Source: Bisporella sp. PMI_857 (taxonomy: Eukaryota > Ascomycota > Leotiomycetes > Helotiales > Helotiaceae). From it: DNA of 62,004 nucleotides. The notes below the pieces were generated by a model that was given only the letters and a program-made list of their open reading frames with translations, ran no database searches and had not been told where the DNA came from. This document shows, one piece after another, positions 45,646 through 57,600 of the stretch. The stretch covers positions 1-62,004 of the forward strand of contig JAJSPD010000138.1 of assembly GCA_021307315.1 (NCBI GenBank). Direction: 5' to 3'. Numbering within the stretch: position 1 is the first letter of the stretch; each line of letters begins with the position of its first letter. The translations under genes were made by a program, and so were the position numbers.

Positions 45646-46088
45646 CAGTCGGAACTCCTTATATCGGAAACCCCTTATATCGGAAAGATAGCATGGAACG
45701 CTTGATTTTTGGCGGGGTATATCGGAATCCTTTTTATTTCGGGATCGGAATGAAGTACCAGGAATTTTGGTGGATTCCGATATAAAGTTGGAATAAAGCC
45801 AAGTATTTAATTCGAGATTAGCAGTACTAAAGCGTGAATTTGAGTGGAAAAGTGCTAGGAAAGCTGATTTTAAAGCTTATTTTTCTAAAGATGAGAATTA
45901 GAGAAAGCTAGTAGTGCTTTTAATCATTTAATTTGTTGAACTACAAACAATTTTGGTGTATTTACTACCGAAAATAGCTTCAAGGAATTATATATTGTTG
46001 CTTATGTAATGCCTCTTTACATCGGAAACCTCTATATATCGGAATATAGGCATGGAACCGAGAGTTCCGAAATATGCAGGTTGGACTG
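45646..46088. mobile_element. Pogo/Fot1-like MITE
   Basis: A 443-bp element. The left end is CAGTCGGAACTCC and the right end, reverse-complemented, is CAGTCCAACCTGC; both are flanked by TA (45644-45645 and 46089-46090). The subterminal parts on both sides repeat TATATCGGAA-like words, as in fungal Tc1/mariner-pogo (Fot1-type) elements, whose target is TA. There is no transposase frame, so it is non-autonomous. Confidence 0.7.
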
Positions 46089-46108
46089 TAGGTGCATTTC
46101 TTTAGAGC

Positions 46109-46276
46109 TGCCACGACACGCGCTGTGTTTCTACAGATACAGTGGGCAACGGTCGTACAATACGAGAGTCTAAGCTAAATAAAGAAAAGGAGCTCAAAGA
46201 GATCAGGCTATATATACACGAGAAGCTCTGAGAGTTTGGCTAATATAAGTCACGTGTGTTCCAGAGGGACGTGACA
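46109..46276. repeat. Solo-LTR-like fragment
   Basis: It starts TGCCACGACACGCGC and ends GGACGTGACA, so the ends are an imperfect TG...CA inverted pair like the LTRs at 54480 and 60271. Internally similar to the fragment at 24433. No target-site duplication is evident. It lies 20 bp from the MITE. Confidence 0.5.
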
Positions 46277-46679
46277 CTTATTAGTAAATTAGCCTTTTTT
46301 GTGCCTCATAAAGCATAAGCTTTAAAAAAACAAAAGTGGTATACTAAGTATTGAAATATGCCTTTTTGATTTTCAAATGTATGTATTAGTATTAGTATTA
46401 GTATTAGTAACTTTGTATTGTACGTAGTTGTATAGAGAATTGAAGTATTTATATCTGAAGGGGGCATGATGGGGTGGCGGGGTTTGCACAATAATTAATG
46501 GCCACTAATTTTACGACGCTAGCTGCTGAATCGGGCTGAATCGCTGCATCACGGGATCACGTGTATGCCCTGCCACTTCGAATCACAGTTTACTGTCTCT
46601 CATCTTCTTGTTGTGCTGCCAGATCGCTATCTTCCTTTATAATCCGACACCCATACCACGGCATTGGTAAGCAGAAATT
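46277..46679. other. Promoter-side region of the HET gene
   Basis: It contains a TATTAG microsatellite (about 46384-46408, four or more units). No gene is seen. The HET-protein ATG follows at 46680. Confidence 0.4.
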
Positions 46680-48936
46680 ATGTCACTCTGGAAGACTTTA
46701 TCCAATATCGTCGAGGATATCGGCGACGGGATAGAAGAGGCTGCTGTGGGCATTGGCCGAAGGATAGGAACTGTCCTAGAGGATGCTGGCCAAACACGTA
46801 AAATTCCAGATTCCACAGTCCAGGTGACAGAATCGCTCGGCGTGAGGCGATGTTCGACCTGTGAAAATTTAAGGTATCTGGACAAGATCATTAAATTCAC
46901 ACTTTACAGGTTATACGACTCTGGCCAGGCGGGCTGTACCTGTTGCTGGCTCTTATATTCCGGGATTTCAGCGTTGCTGAAAAACACAGCGAACTCACTT
47001 GAGCCAGTAGAGCTGAATACAAGGTATTACGAGAAGTCGATCCTGCTCATGTTCCCAGACAGAGCTACAATATATCCGCCTGTTGTTTGGAAAATCGAGT
47101 TTACGTTCCCTGATAGTATGGCCGTGATTTTACTTGGTACATTGGGGGTATTACTGATTTGTTGCAAGACCTCCTTCTCCCAATCACTGCATTCACTATG
47201 CAAAAACATCCCACCGATTACTCTCACAGTGAGAGCTCGAATCATGTGCTTCGTTTGGCCAAGAAATGTAACGACGAACATCGCTGTGTTAAGGACTGGC
47301 GACCCAAGCTGCCCAAGAGAGTGATCGATGTGGGCAATGCTGGTAACGGAGTGCTTCGCCTCTGCTGCTCGGATGGCGACCAAAGAAACCAGTACACTAT
47401 CTTGAGCCATTGCTGGGGCGGTTCATCTCCTCTTATCACTCGTGCGGATTCGTTGGAGGAGCGAAAGAGGGGGGTTCCACTCAACGCGCTTCCAAAAACT
47501 TTTCGTGACGCTGTCGCCGTTACACGCCTATTGGGTATCCGGTACTTGTGGATTGACTCGCTTTGTATTTTACAAGAGGATCGGTATGCCCAACACCATA
47601 AATTAAGTACTCAAGCCCGAGAGTGGCAACAACCTGACACTGTGCTCGCAGGCAGGACTGGGAAATCGAAGCTCCCAAAATGGCTGACTATTACTCTAAT
47701 GCATATATCACAATCGCAGCCTCCCGAGCCGAGAACTGTGAAACAGGATTTCTCCTTCCGATAGAGAATCGTCGAGTTGCCACTGTTCAGTGCGAGAGTG
47801 ACCAGTCACGTTTTGATGTTATTGTCCAAGAATCACACAACACAGCAGCAACATCAGAGCTGGAAAACAAACTCTACACACGAGCGTGGGTCTTTCAAGA
47901 AATGACTGTGGCGCCACGTGTCATATCGTACGGGGCGAAGGAGCTAGAATGGTATTGCCGCGAACATAACTGGTGCGAGTGCTCCTACTTGGTGCCAGAG
48001 TCTTATGACAAATCCGTTCATTCCGGTCACTGGCAAAAGTGCAGAGAACAGTATATGAACAGGGATTACCAAGACTGGCTTGACATGGTGACGGAATTCA
48101 CTCGCCGGAATCTAACACAGCGAGGTGATCGTCTACCCGCTATTTCGGCGCTTGCAAAACAGTTCAGTTCAAACTTAAACGCGCCATATATGGCGGGCAT
48201 CTGGAATTTAGAACCAATGATATGGAGCGGTCTGAGATGGAGGCCTTGGACAGTGGGCACATATCTGGCCGGCACTGAGGCACCTTCATGGTCATGGGCA
48301 TCTGTAGAATGCCTCAATGGCGTTGTATATGGTCATCCCATTCCATCTGATGGTATTGAGTACCGAGATACTGGCGTGAAGCTGCTTAAATGGGAGACAT
48401 ACCTCAAGAGCACTAGTTTGTTTGGCGAGGTGTCAGGAGGGATTTTAAGAGTCATAGGTCCTCTTCTTCATGTGAAACTCGAGATCAAGCCAAACCCTGA
48501 GTCAAACTGGAGGAGGAATACCACTTATCGGTTTTCCATGCTCTCGACTGGGCGTGCAAAGTTGAAGGGAGTAGATCATACCATCGAGAAGTGTCGGACC
48601 AACCAGTATCAAGAACTCATTGACTTTCGTCCCGACACACCCTTGGAGCTACATTTGATTCGTTCGTCTTCTCAACGAGGCCAATGGACATTTAAGAGGT
48701 CTTCGGATCTACCTAATGAGCACCCGAAAGCAATCTTCGGGGAAGTTTACTGTCTTCGCTTTATCGATCACACGATCTATGATCCGGACGAATTAGGCAT
48801 TTGTATGCTCGTACTTGGATGCCTGGATGCAAGGATGCAGACTTATCAACGAATTGGTCTCGCATACTTCAAAATGGTGGAACAAAATATTCCGTTCTTT
48901 AGAGAGGTCGATTCCCAAACATTGACTATTGTCTAG
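46680..48936 (+). CDS. HET-domain protein (heterokaryon incompatibility type)
   Basis: Three exons, 46680-47115, 47169-47583 and 47652-48936; 711 residues. Both introns restore the family frame; the second one joins CILQEDRQDWEIEAPKMADY. HET-domain blocks are clear: YTILSHCWGG (about residues 223-232), LPKTFRDAVAVTRLLGIRYL followed by WIDSLCILQED, YYSNAYITIAASRAENCETG, and RAWVFQEMTVAPRVISYGA, then EAPSWSWAS in the C-terminal half. The N-terminus (SNIVEDIGDGIEEAAVG) is amphipathic, then CSTCENL and the TCCWLLYSG stretch typical of the region before HET. HET proteins trigger cell death when incompatible hyphae fuse, often together with STAND proteins such as the one at 38-43 kb. The first intron (GTATGG donor, TTGCAAG acceptor) is the weaker join. 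Confidence 0.9.
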
Positions 48937-49262
48937 ATTGATTGGGTCGCAATAACAAGATTGAGATGAAGAGGGGCACTCTAGCTCTTTTTCTGAGACG
49001 CATCAAGTTTCTAGTTGAGCGAGGAAAAGTGGCGAAAGTGGTGCAGGTTGAAGAAAGGTGTACATAAAATACAAATCAGAGAGAAATATCGCTAGCCCTT
49101 ATTATAGCAGGCGACATCGAAAATGCATATGAGGTCAATGAATATGAAGACCAAATCCTGGCATTGGCCTGGGTGCCAGCGTTCTGTGGCTGTGTATACA
49201 GTAAAGTCTAAAATAAAATAACTTCTGTAACTATCGAAAATAAAAAGTCGATATACACTTTT
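48937..49262. other. 3' region of the HET gene
   Basis: No further gene. AT-rich sequence leads up to the LTR-like fragment. Confidence 0.35.
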
Positions 49263-49776
49263 TGTGCCACGAACACGGTCCTACAAGCCTGGAAAGGCGG
49301 TTTGTAGGCGCTTCAATACAAAAATACTAAGCTAAGGGGAGAAAATAGTAAAACTCGGGAGCTATCGGCTAAGTCAAGTTCCCAGGCCATGGGTCGCTAG
49401 TCCCAATTAAGGAACACACGCGAGCTAGTCACGTGCTAACAGTGACGTTTTGTACACCATTTTGTATGTTTTTCAAATACGTTTATAAATTATATTAGAC
49501 TTGAAATTTTGTTTATTAGTTTTTTCATTGACCGTAATTAACTAATTTAAAAGTAAATTAATTGTACACTATATAAATATATATTTATTGTTTTTAAATA
49601 TAACTGTAACGGCTACCACGTGATCGTTTCGGATATGCTTTCTTATTTAGGACTAGTGTTCTGCATATTTGACTTAAGTCAACGATTCTCTGCTTTACCT
49701 TTTCTCCTTAGTTTAGAATCCTCATAACAGAGCCTCCCTATTAGCTTCGATAGCGCCAGGAGTCGGATTCGTGACA
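49263..49776. repeat. Decayed LTR-like fragment with AT-rich core
   Basis: The left end is TGTGCCACGAACACGGTCC and the right end GGAGTCGGATTCGTGACA, again a TGTCACG/CGTGACA-type pair. The left part matches the piece at 37409 and the right part the piece near 45525. A strip at about 49440-49615 is almost pure A/T. Boundaries are inferred from the terminal words only. Confidence 0.45.
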
Positions 49777-49831
49777 AACGCGGCTGCCCCATCTACTGTG
49801 CAGGCACTGTCATGTCTAGTAAGCACGAGGG

Positions 49832-50131
49832 GATCATGTGACCTGTCAAACAGGCCATCGAGCGGCCTGTGCTGCTATCTCTGCAGAATCTCCTCTTGGC
49901 GGTGGATATCGTAAGCTACTGTACCTTCCAGTGGCTGTGATGATGAAAGTTAGCTACAACATTACCACCTGTAACTCATCTGCTCATTGTCTTCCACTCA
50001 GTTGCACTTTAAATTGTTAATTGAGGGGAATAGTGTGAAGCAAAACTTTATGCTCAATATTTTTGGGCAAGGAAAGGCAACTGGCACTCTTTGAGTCCCG
50101 TGAGAGGGGCGGCGGCTAATCATCCGCCAGC
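49832..50131. repeat. Dispersed repeat, copy C
   Basis: About 300 bp, the third copy of the repeat at 28661 and 24726. It is closest to copy B and shares the start GATCATGTGACC, GCAGAATC and CTCTTGGCGGTGGA in the middle, and CACTCTTTGAGTCCC near the end. It lies about 100 bp upstream of the NVJ2-like gene, so it may overlap that promoter. Confidence 0.75.
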
Positions 50132-50230
50132 CGTGCGTGACGTGAGGCTAGCCCTCTCCCTTCCTCTGCACCATCTGTTCTCATAGACAGCTGCAATCGC
50201 AGCCGTCTTCCTCACCGGATTGCAAATGCC

Positions 50231-53200
50231 ATGATGTATGGTCTGGCACGGTTTCTCTTCGTTTACTTTCTAGGTGGATTGACATTTTTACCCCTCGTCA
50301 TCGTTGGCATATTCCTCCATGCGTATTTCGCCTTTCCTACACGCGCAACCACGACGAACCGCGAAGATGGGGATGCTGCCATCACTCTGCCAGGCGATGA
50401 TAAGGAGGCAGCGAAACAGGCGCAGAAGACGCTGGGGGAGAAGTTTCAGCTGCAGAACAACCACGAAGCTGATGTAGCTGCGGGCTATTTTGCTGTGACG
50501 CGGGAATATACACCTGGTGGCATAAATGCTGCACCTCCCGAACGCACTACACCGATCGGATCTACAACTGTTTCTGCTCCAAGCCAGAGTGTTTATCAAA
50601 GCATGTACAAGTCACTCTTCGAAAGAAAGCCAACCTCCAATCCGCTGGACAAAGGCGCAGGCAAAGCACCGAGAAGGGGTGGGAACATATTTTACGTGGT
50701 CTTGCGGTAATTGCAGCAGATGATTGTTCTTTGGCATATCGCTAATTTCTATTTAGGCATGGCCATTTGATGTTATACGATGACGAGGAGCAAATTGATG
50801 TGCGCCATGTTGTTTCGCTGGCTCACCATAACGTTAGTATTTTCGGAGGAGGGGAACACATACCAGAGGGAGAGCTTTTTATAAAAAGAAATGCTCTATG
50901 CCTCTCTCGAAAAACCGAGATAGCAGAAATGACGCCGGACGGGCGGATGTCGAAACCATTCTACCTTTTTTCGGAAAACTGCTCTGAGAAGGAGGACTTC
51001 TACTTCGCGCTTCTTCGCAATCAAGAACGAGGTCTCCACACGAAGGATAACCCGCCAATACCATTGAAGTATGATGTTAAGGACATTATCACCCTAGTGC
51101 AAAGGCTGCATTCTTCAGAAGAACATCTGCAGACAAGGTGGATTAATGCGATCATTGGAAGGGCATTCCTATCACTTTATAAAACCCCAGAAGTCGAGAA
51201 TTTTGTGAGAGCCAAAATCACAAAGAAAATCTCTCGGGTTAAGACGCCATCCTTTTTGTCAAAGATCGTTCTTCGGCGAATTGATACGGGAGAAGCTGCA
51301 CCATTTATCACTAATCCTCGACTGAAAGATTTGACTGTAGATGGAGAGCTTATTGTCGAGGCCGATGTTCGTTACACTGGGAATTTTCGAATTGAAGTAG
51401 CAGCAACGGCTCGGATTGATTTAGGTGCAAGATTCAAAGCCAGGGAGGTAGAGCTACTTCTTGCCGTTGTGCTCAAGAGAATTGAAGGCCACGCCATGGT
51501 TAGGATTAAGCCGCCGCCTTCAAACCGACTCTGGATGACATTCTCTTCAATGCCAAAGATAGACATGACGATAGAGCCAATAGGTATGTTAGTTGAGAGG
51601 CATTTTTACTCTCCCTACATCCATGTTGAGAACATTGTTTGTCAAACTCTTCTGTATCGCACCACCTGTTCCAAGGATAATCTTGCTCTGGATATATTGT
51701 GTGGTACAGCAGCAGCGGCTAATTTTTTTTATCTTTACAGTTAGTTCCCGTCAAATTACCTATACTCTAATTCTTCGTCAAATTGAAAACAGAATCAAAG
51801 AGGTCGTTGCTGAGAGTCTGGTATATCCTAAGTAAGTGCTTTCTATATTGTCAGCTGCGTATGCCTTTAACGTTGCACAACGCTCCGAAGCTAGCGATGT
51901 CGCATCGTTTCTACATTATTCATTTTTGTTAACGTCTGTGGATAGCTGGGATGATTCTCCGTTCTATAACACTGAGCAGAAGACTTGGAGAGGTGGGATA
52001 TGGGCGGATGACTGGCCGACGCAATCCGATAACCCAGAGACTATTGCAGCACAGGAAGGCGATGTAGAAGGAGTGCAACACCTCGAAGCAGAACACAGTG
52101 AGGATCTCTTAAACTTGCCACAAAGCGAAAAGAGTGCAAGCATGCCAGCTATCGATATATCTACAGCCGACGGGGCTTATTCTCGAAAGGCTGGCAGGTC
52201 CTCCATAAGCCTTGGGAACTCGACAAGGTCTGGTGTATCCACTGGAGTCGAGGTTTCCTCGTCTGAGAAGCCCCGAGCTCTTCGATCAGGGTCTTTTGCC
52301 TCCGCAACGCAACCGATTGTTGGTACTGACAACATTGATGCGTTCAAGGAAACTTCTTCATCAGAGAACTTTCCACCAGGCAGAGCCATAGCATCCATTT
52401 CAGCTCTTTCCCAAACGAACTCGCCAGTACATACCCCAGCTGGGTCGCCGGCTCGCACATCTAATATAGAAGATCGTTCTCGCCACTCTTCGATATCTTC
52501 TGATACTTCGGAAAGGCTAGATTCCAGCACTGATACCCTACAGACAACGTCCAAGCTACAAGAGAACTCTAAACATTCTATCTCTGATCCACCATCCCGA
52601 ACCCAAAGTCTGGCTAGTTCAGACGATGCTACCTCCAACTCCGACCCGCCACTGTTAATGAAATCATTCGGCTCTTTTGGGCGCGATTTTAAGCGAAAAA
52701 ATTCTACCTCGTCATCTAATACAACGTCTACAACCGAATCTAAACGGATATCCTTGGCGGCTGTAAGCAATGCTGCTGCAACCGCTAAAAAATGGGGTTG
52801 GAATGCGATCCAACGACATGGAGACCAAAAAGTAGATAATGTGACGGAAGGTAAAAATAGCCCAAATCGTCCACTTGTCATGGGACGAGGACAGCCTCTG
52901 CCACCTCCAGGAACGCCTTTGCCACCACCAGAGAAGAAAACCAAGACTGCGCCAATCCCTGTCCCAAAGCGCAAGCCTATACCCGTACCTACGTCAATGG
53001 CGTCTCAGAAGCCTGTAGGGCCTAAACGAGAAACCGTCGGCGTTCAAAATCCAGAGAATTCAAACACTCCGCCTCCTCTTCCCAAGAGACGAAGTCGAGA
53101 AAACACAATAGATGAAGGCGATGGTGGCATTGATGATGGCCTTCTTGTTGTGGCTGCGCCTGCAGTTGATTCAGAACCCACGACACCGCTGAGTGACAAT

Positions 53201-53413
53201 GCGCCGGGGTATCCACCGCATTGGGAAGACGAAGCTGAACAATTCGAAAATCAAGCGAAAGAACACCAGACCGTTGACGCCTCTAAGAGACGATCAAACT
53301 TCTTATCAAGCAGTCCAGAGGAGGACGGCCGAACCCTACCTACATGGTTAGCGGCTCAAGAAGAAGAAGCAAGATCAAAAAGCACATTCGTTGACGAGGA
53401 TATGGGTGTGTGA
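50231..53413 (+). CDS. NVJ2: NVJ2/TEX2-like lipid-transfer protein (PH-like and SMP domains)
   Basis: Four exons, 50231-50706, 50757-51583, 51741-51831 and 51946-53413, all in phase; 953 residues. An N-terminal TM anchor (FLFVYFLGGLTFLPLVIVGI) is followed by a linker, then a PH-like domain split by the first intron (GGNIFYVVLRHGHLMLYDDE, FYLFSENCSEKEDFYFALL). The SMP domain has LQTRWINAIIGRAFLSLYKT, LTVDGELIVEADVRYTGNF and, after splicing, KIDMTIEPIVSSRQITYTL, with ESLVYPNWDDSPFYNTE at its end. The C-terminal half is low-complexity, Ser-rich and then Pro-rich (LPPPGTPLPPPEKK). Yeast Nvj2 and animal TEX2 tether the ER to other membranes and move lipids. The 157-nt second intron is longer than most here, but the join matches the family exactly. 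Confidence 0.9.
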
Positions 53414-54479
53414 TACGATAAAGGCATAGGTTGGGATGACTTGGGCTCTTCATTGGTGACGGCGGTACCCTGAATGGCGGTGGAACTGAACATTGGCGTT
53501 AGATATGACTTGAAGCATCAGCATAAGAAGGCGTTTACGGCCTGCATTCAGACGCAAGCCAAAATCAGATACATATATTTCCAGGCTACCAAATCGTAGC
53601 TCCTTTGCCTACTTCGAATATTGGCTTATAATGACTCATGTTCAAAAATGGGAGTATATCTCGAAAAATGAAGTACAGTATCGTTCTTCCGGCGAAGTTG
53701 CAAATGTATGTCCTCCGACTCTACGGTGCCAAATCTGTCGCGAGATAATGATTCGGTGATGGAGCGTGAGCAAAATCACTAATCCATAATCAGCCCAAAA
53801 TCTGAGGCCAGTAGCGACCAATTTCTCATTTCCTTCCATGACATCACCCTTGTTGACCTACTTTTGACTTGTTTGTACTATCCTTCCCCCCTAAATAGAG
53901 GTTAAAGGATGGGGCCAGTGGAGTTACAAGGCCTAAAGCAACCTTTTGAATGGTCAGAGACCCTTGCGACTCTTTTGCAAAAGCCCTCCAGTTTGCTTTT
54001 TTTGCACAACGCCAGCGGTGATGGAAAAGTAGAATCAAACCTCTGATGAACTACACAACAAAAAAAAGAATCTGTTGCGCGGTAAGGTGATAGGCCTAGA
54101 GAATAACGTAGTTCACAAGCGAGTGGGCAACACAAGCTCATGCACACTTTTTTTTACATACAAAAAACGTCTGTGCGTAACCGTGCACTTTATTTAATTG
54201 TTTATACAAAATTTTAAAACTTAAGATTTAAGCTTTCTATATAATATGTTAAGAGTATTTTTAATTTTTAAAAGTTTATAATTTATAGCTTTTACTATAT
54301 AAAGTATATAGCCAGTTTTTAGCCCCCAAATACTATGTTTTAATAATTATAAATTTATAAGCTTTAAAATTTTGAATATGTTTACTTTTAATATAAAAAA
54401 GCTTATATTTCAATTATTAAAATATTTTATAAACAATTAAATTAGTAAAATGCAAAATTAAAAGTATAATTAGTATTAG
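53414..54479. other. Intergenic region ending in an AT-rich block
   Basis: No supported gene. From about 54170 to 54479 the sequence is nearly all A and T, like old RIP-mutated repeat DNA. The LTR retrotransposon is inserted at its right edge, and AT-rich sequence resumes after the element at 60474. Confidence 0.5.
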
Positions 54480-54682
54480 TGTCACGGCACGTAGGATAGG
54501 AGCAACGGCTCAAAGTAATACGGGTAAGAATCGAGAATAATAGAACTACAGAACTATGGAAGTAGAAAGGGAAGCCTATATACAGGAGTTCGGATCACGT
54601 GACGTGCTACGCGAGTGTCCCCACGGGTGCCTTACAGGCCGTCAGGCTTTATAGAAGCCGTAAGCGCGCCAGCGCCGTGACA
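54480..54682 (-). repeat. 3' LTR of the retrotransposon
   Basis: 203 bp, ends TG...CA with a TGTCACGGC/GCCGTGACA inverted pair. It differs from the other LTR at three sites by my reading: ATAGG/TTGG-type A/T near the start, and CTTTA/CCTTA and GTAAG/GTAGG near the end. The latter two are transitions. Confidence 0.9.
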
Positions 54683-54689
54683 TCACCCC

Positions 54690-57600
54690 CTTTTTCCGAA
54701 AAAGCTTGCTTTCAAGCTTTCTGATGCTTCCGAATCGCCCTTTAGCTCATTGTAGTCGTTTTTGCTTTGTTTTTATTTTTTGATCCATTTCGGTAAGTTT
54801 GCCGGCAGTTCTCTGAGCGTAAAGTTGTGTAAGTAGAAGTCTTTAAGCTTGTGTAAACTATACTTGAAATTAAAGGCTGAATACTATTCGAGATCGATAT
54901 CGTAACTTACTTATTTTGCTTTGTACTATAGCCGTCGATTACGGATCCGAACAGTTAAAATTTTTTTTACTTTTTACTTTTCGTTTTTCGTAATTTGTAT
55001 AAGTAGTTCTGGAACAAGTAATTAGCCTAGTAACGAATCTATTGCAGCTTTGCGAAACAGCTATAGTACAAACACGGAATGTATTTTCAAATTGTTAAAC
55101 AGTTGCAGCCGGTAAAAGTTCTTTTTTTAAGCTAGAATTTTGTAAAAGCCAGCGTTTTGAATATCGAGCTTTTTACTAAGCTTGTCGGTTTTCTAGTTTT
55201 TTGTCGACACGTATACTTAGTCGTTTACACCGAAGTTAATATTTTTGCAATGCTTATTTACAGATACTTCTATTCGTTTTTGAACTTTGCGAAGCAAACT
55301 ACAAGCAGTGTCTTAAATAAAGTGCATTCTTTTAGCGAAAACGGTTGCTTTTTCTACGTTTAGCTTTTCTTTAGCTGTTAAAAGCTTTTTCGGCTTGTTC
55401 TAATTATAAAACGTAGTTAGCGCATAGCCGTTAAGCACTTTGAACAAAAACAGCATACTTAAGCTTTTATAAAGTAAAGTCAACTGCGCGTAGTCTATTA
55501 AAGCCACTAAGCTCGACCAGTTGTCTTAATAATAATTTATAAAAAGCCGAAGCTTTTAATCAAAGTACTAGTTTATAATTTCTGTCTGCCCGTTAGTTTA
55601 AAAATAGAACACTGTCGAAAGCTTAAATTTCACTCCGAAAATTCGACAAAACTTGTGTTAAAACGTTAAAATAAACTGGAAATCTTTGTTTAATACAATA
55701 GTAGTTAATGCTTTTCGTAATCTGTAAACGTAATCGATAAACAGCTGTACTATGTTTTTTGCGGTTGTGTTTTGTAAATAGTATCGTTACGGACTATTTA
55801 TTGAATCTGTTTATTACTACTAAAACCGAATCGTAGCCGTAACGATCCGTCGGGTACATTTAAAGTTTATAGCTACGTGTTGCTATAGCTTTTCCGGAAC
55901 TAGCAAAAGTTGTAGTTGCTTAAAGCTTTGTTTTGAATACTGTAGCCGTTTGCACTTTTACAGTTGTTTATGTATCGTTTACGTCGTGCGTAAACTTTTC
56001 TACCAGTATGTTTAGCTATTACAGCTACAGTTTTGTTCGGCCAGAGTATACTGCCGACACTTAAACGTAACTTCTTGAATTAACTCGTGCAAGATTGTCG
56101 ATAAAAAAAACTACTAGTCGGCTTGCTACAGCAATAACCGTTGTTACAGCCAGTTTTGTTTTCGTTCGCTGTCGCTAACAGTTTGTTGCTAGCTTTGAAA
56201 AGCTGCGATTAGCAGTTACAATTCGATTTGCAAGCACTTATAAAAATAAAGTTTTTAACAAAGTCGTTGCTTGTTTGCTTGTCGGCTTTTTTATTAGTGC
56301 GAGTGTGTGCTGCGTATTATTTAGCAGTTTGCGCAATACGAAATCGACTTAGTTATTTGTAAAAAACTGTTGCGTGCGATAACGTTTTTTCGTAGTTGTA
56401 AATCTTTCGTATTTGATTTTTCGTGTCAGCGCGTTTGCTTTTTATTTTTGCGGCCCGGTCGATATGTAATTGTAAAAAAAATTCGAATAATACTTCAGCT
56501 TACTTAGTTAGCGGCCGTTAAGCTTTTTAAAAGTTATAAAATACTTAGTGCTTTGTAATTAGTAACTACTTTAACTTTGTAGTCGGTTCGTGCTAAATCA
56601 GCTTTTTATTGTTCGAAAAAGCGAATATAGCTAGCATTTTTTTGTTGTGTATTTAGTAGTTAAGCTTTGCAAAAGTTAAAGTTTTTAAAAAATAGCTTAC
56701 AAGTTGCTATAAAGCGTTTTCGTCGTTTGTAGCTTTTTTAAACAATACTTCGCAATTACTTTGTTAAAAGCGTTTGTTTTTAGCAAAACTTTTTTTTGCG
56801 AGTCGTAATAAGTTAGTACCGAAGCTGTAACTAGCGCTTGTTTAGCTGCTCGAACAATGCGTAATATCGTTATTAAAGTCGAATAAAACGTTTTTGCTTG
56901 TTAATAGTTCAACGGCGAGCAATAGCTTCGTAGTTTTTAATAAATCGTCGGTAAAAATTGCAAAAGCCGAAAAATAACTGTATACCGCGTACAAATGTAA
57001 AAAGCTTTTAGTTAGTAACAATTTGTACTTTTTTTAAGTTTATTTCGATACTGTTAATATTACAATAAACTTTAAGTACTTAGTTCGAGTAACGTTGAAT
57101 TCGGTTTTTTTAATATTTACTTACAGTTTAGTTTACGAAGTTGTAGTAGTACTTTACGAACGTGTTTCGTATGCTTTAGCTCGTTTTTTAAATATATTAA
57201 AATGTTATTTAAGTAAACAGTGCAAAAATTATCGAAGTAATCGAACAATACTTCGTTTATATAGCGTAATAAGTTGCAAGCCGTTAGTTAAGCCGAAAAG
57301 TAGCATTTGCATTTGTACGTTTTGTAACAAGTACAGAATATAGTAGTTTTTTAAAATCGAAGTATTCGTATTTTGTAAAACGCTTGTCGTATATTTAGCT
57401 TAGTAAATATTTTAGCTTTCGTAAGTCGAAACAAAGTTTCGTTAATAAGCGGAAAAAAGTACTGATTTTTACGAGTAATACTGTTAAGTTTGCGATAGTC
57501 GATACACAGCTGTAACTTTGTTAAGTTTTGTACAAACAGCACTAGCGCTGCAAATAAGCTTAGCTAAAAGCGATAAAGCTTTTATTTAAGTTGTTTATAA

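Noticed and set aside
52177..52974. Minus-strand 265-residue frame
   Set aside because: Antisense shadow of the Ser/Pro-rich half of the NVJ2-like gene; composition only, no motif.
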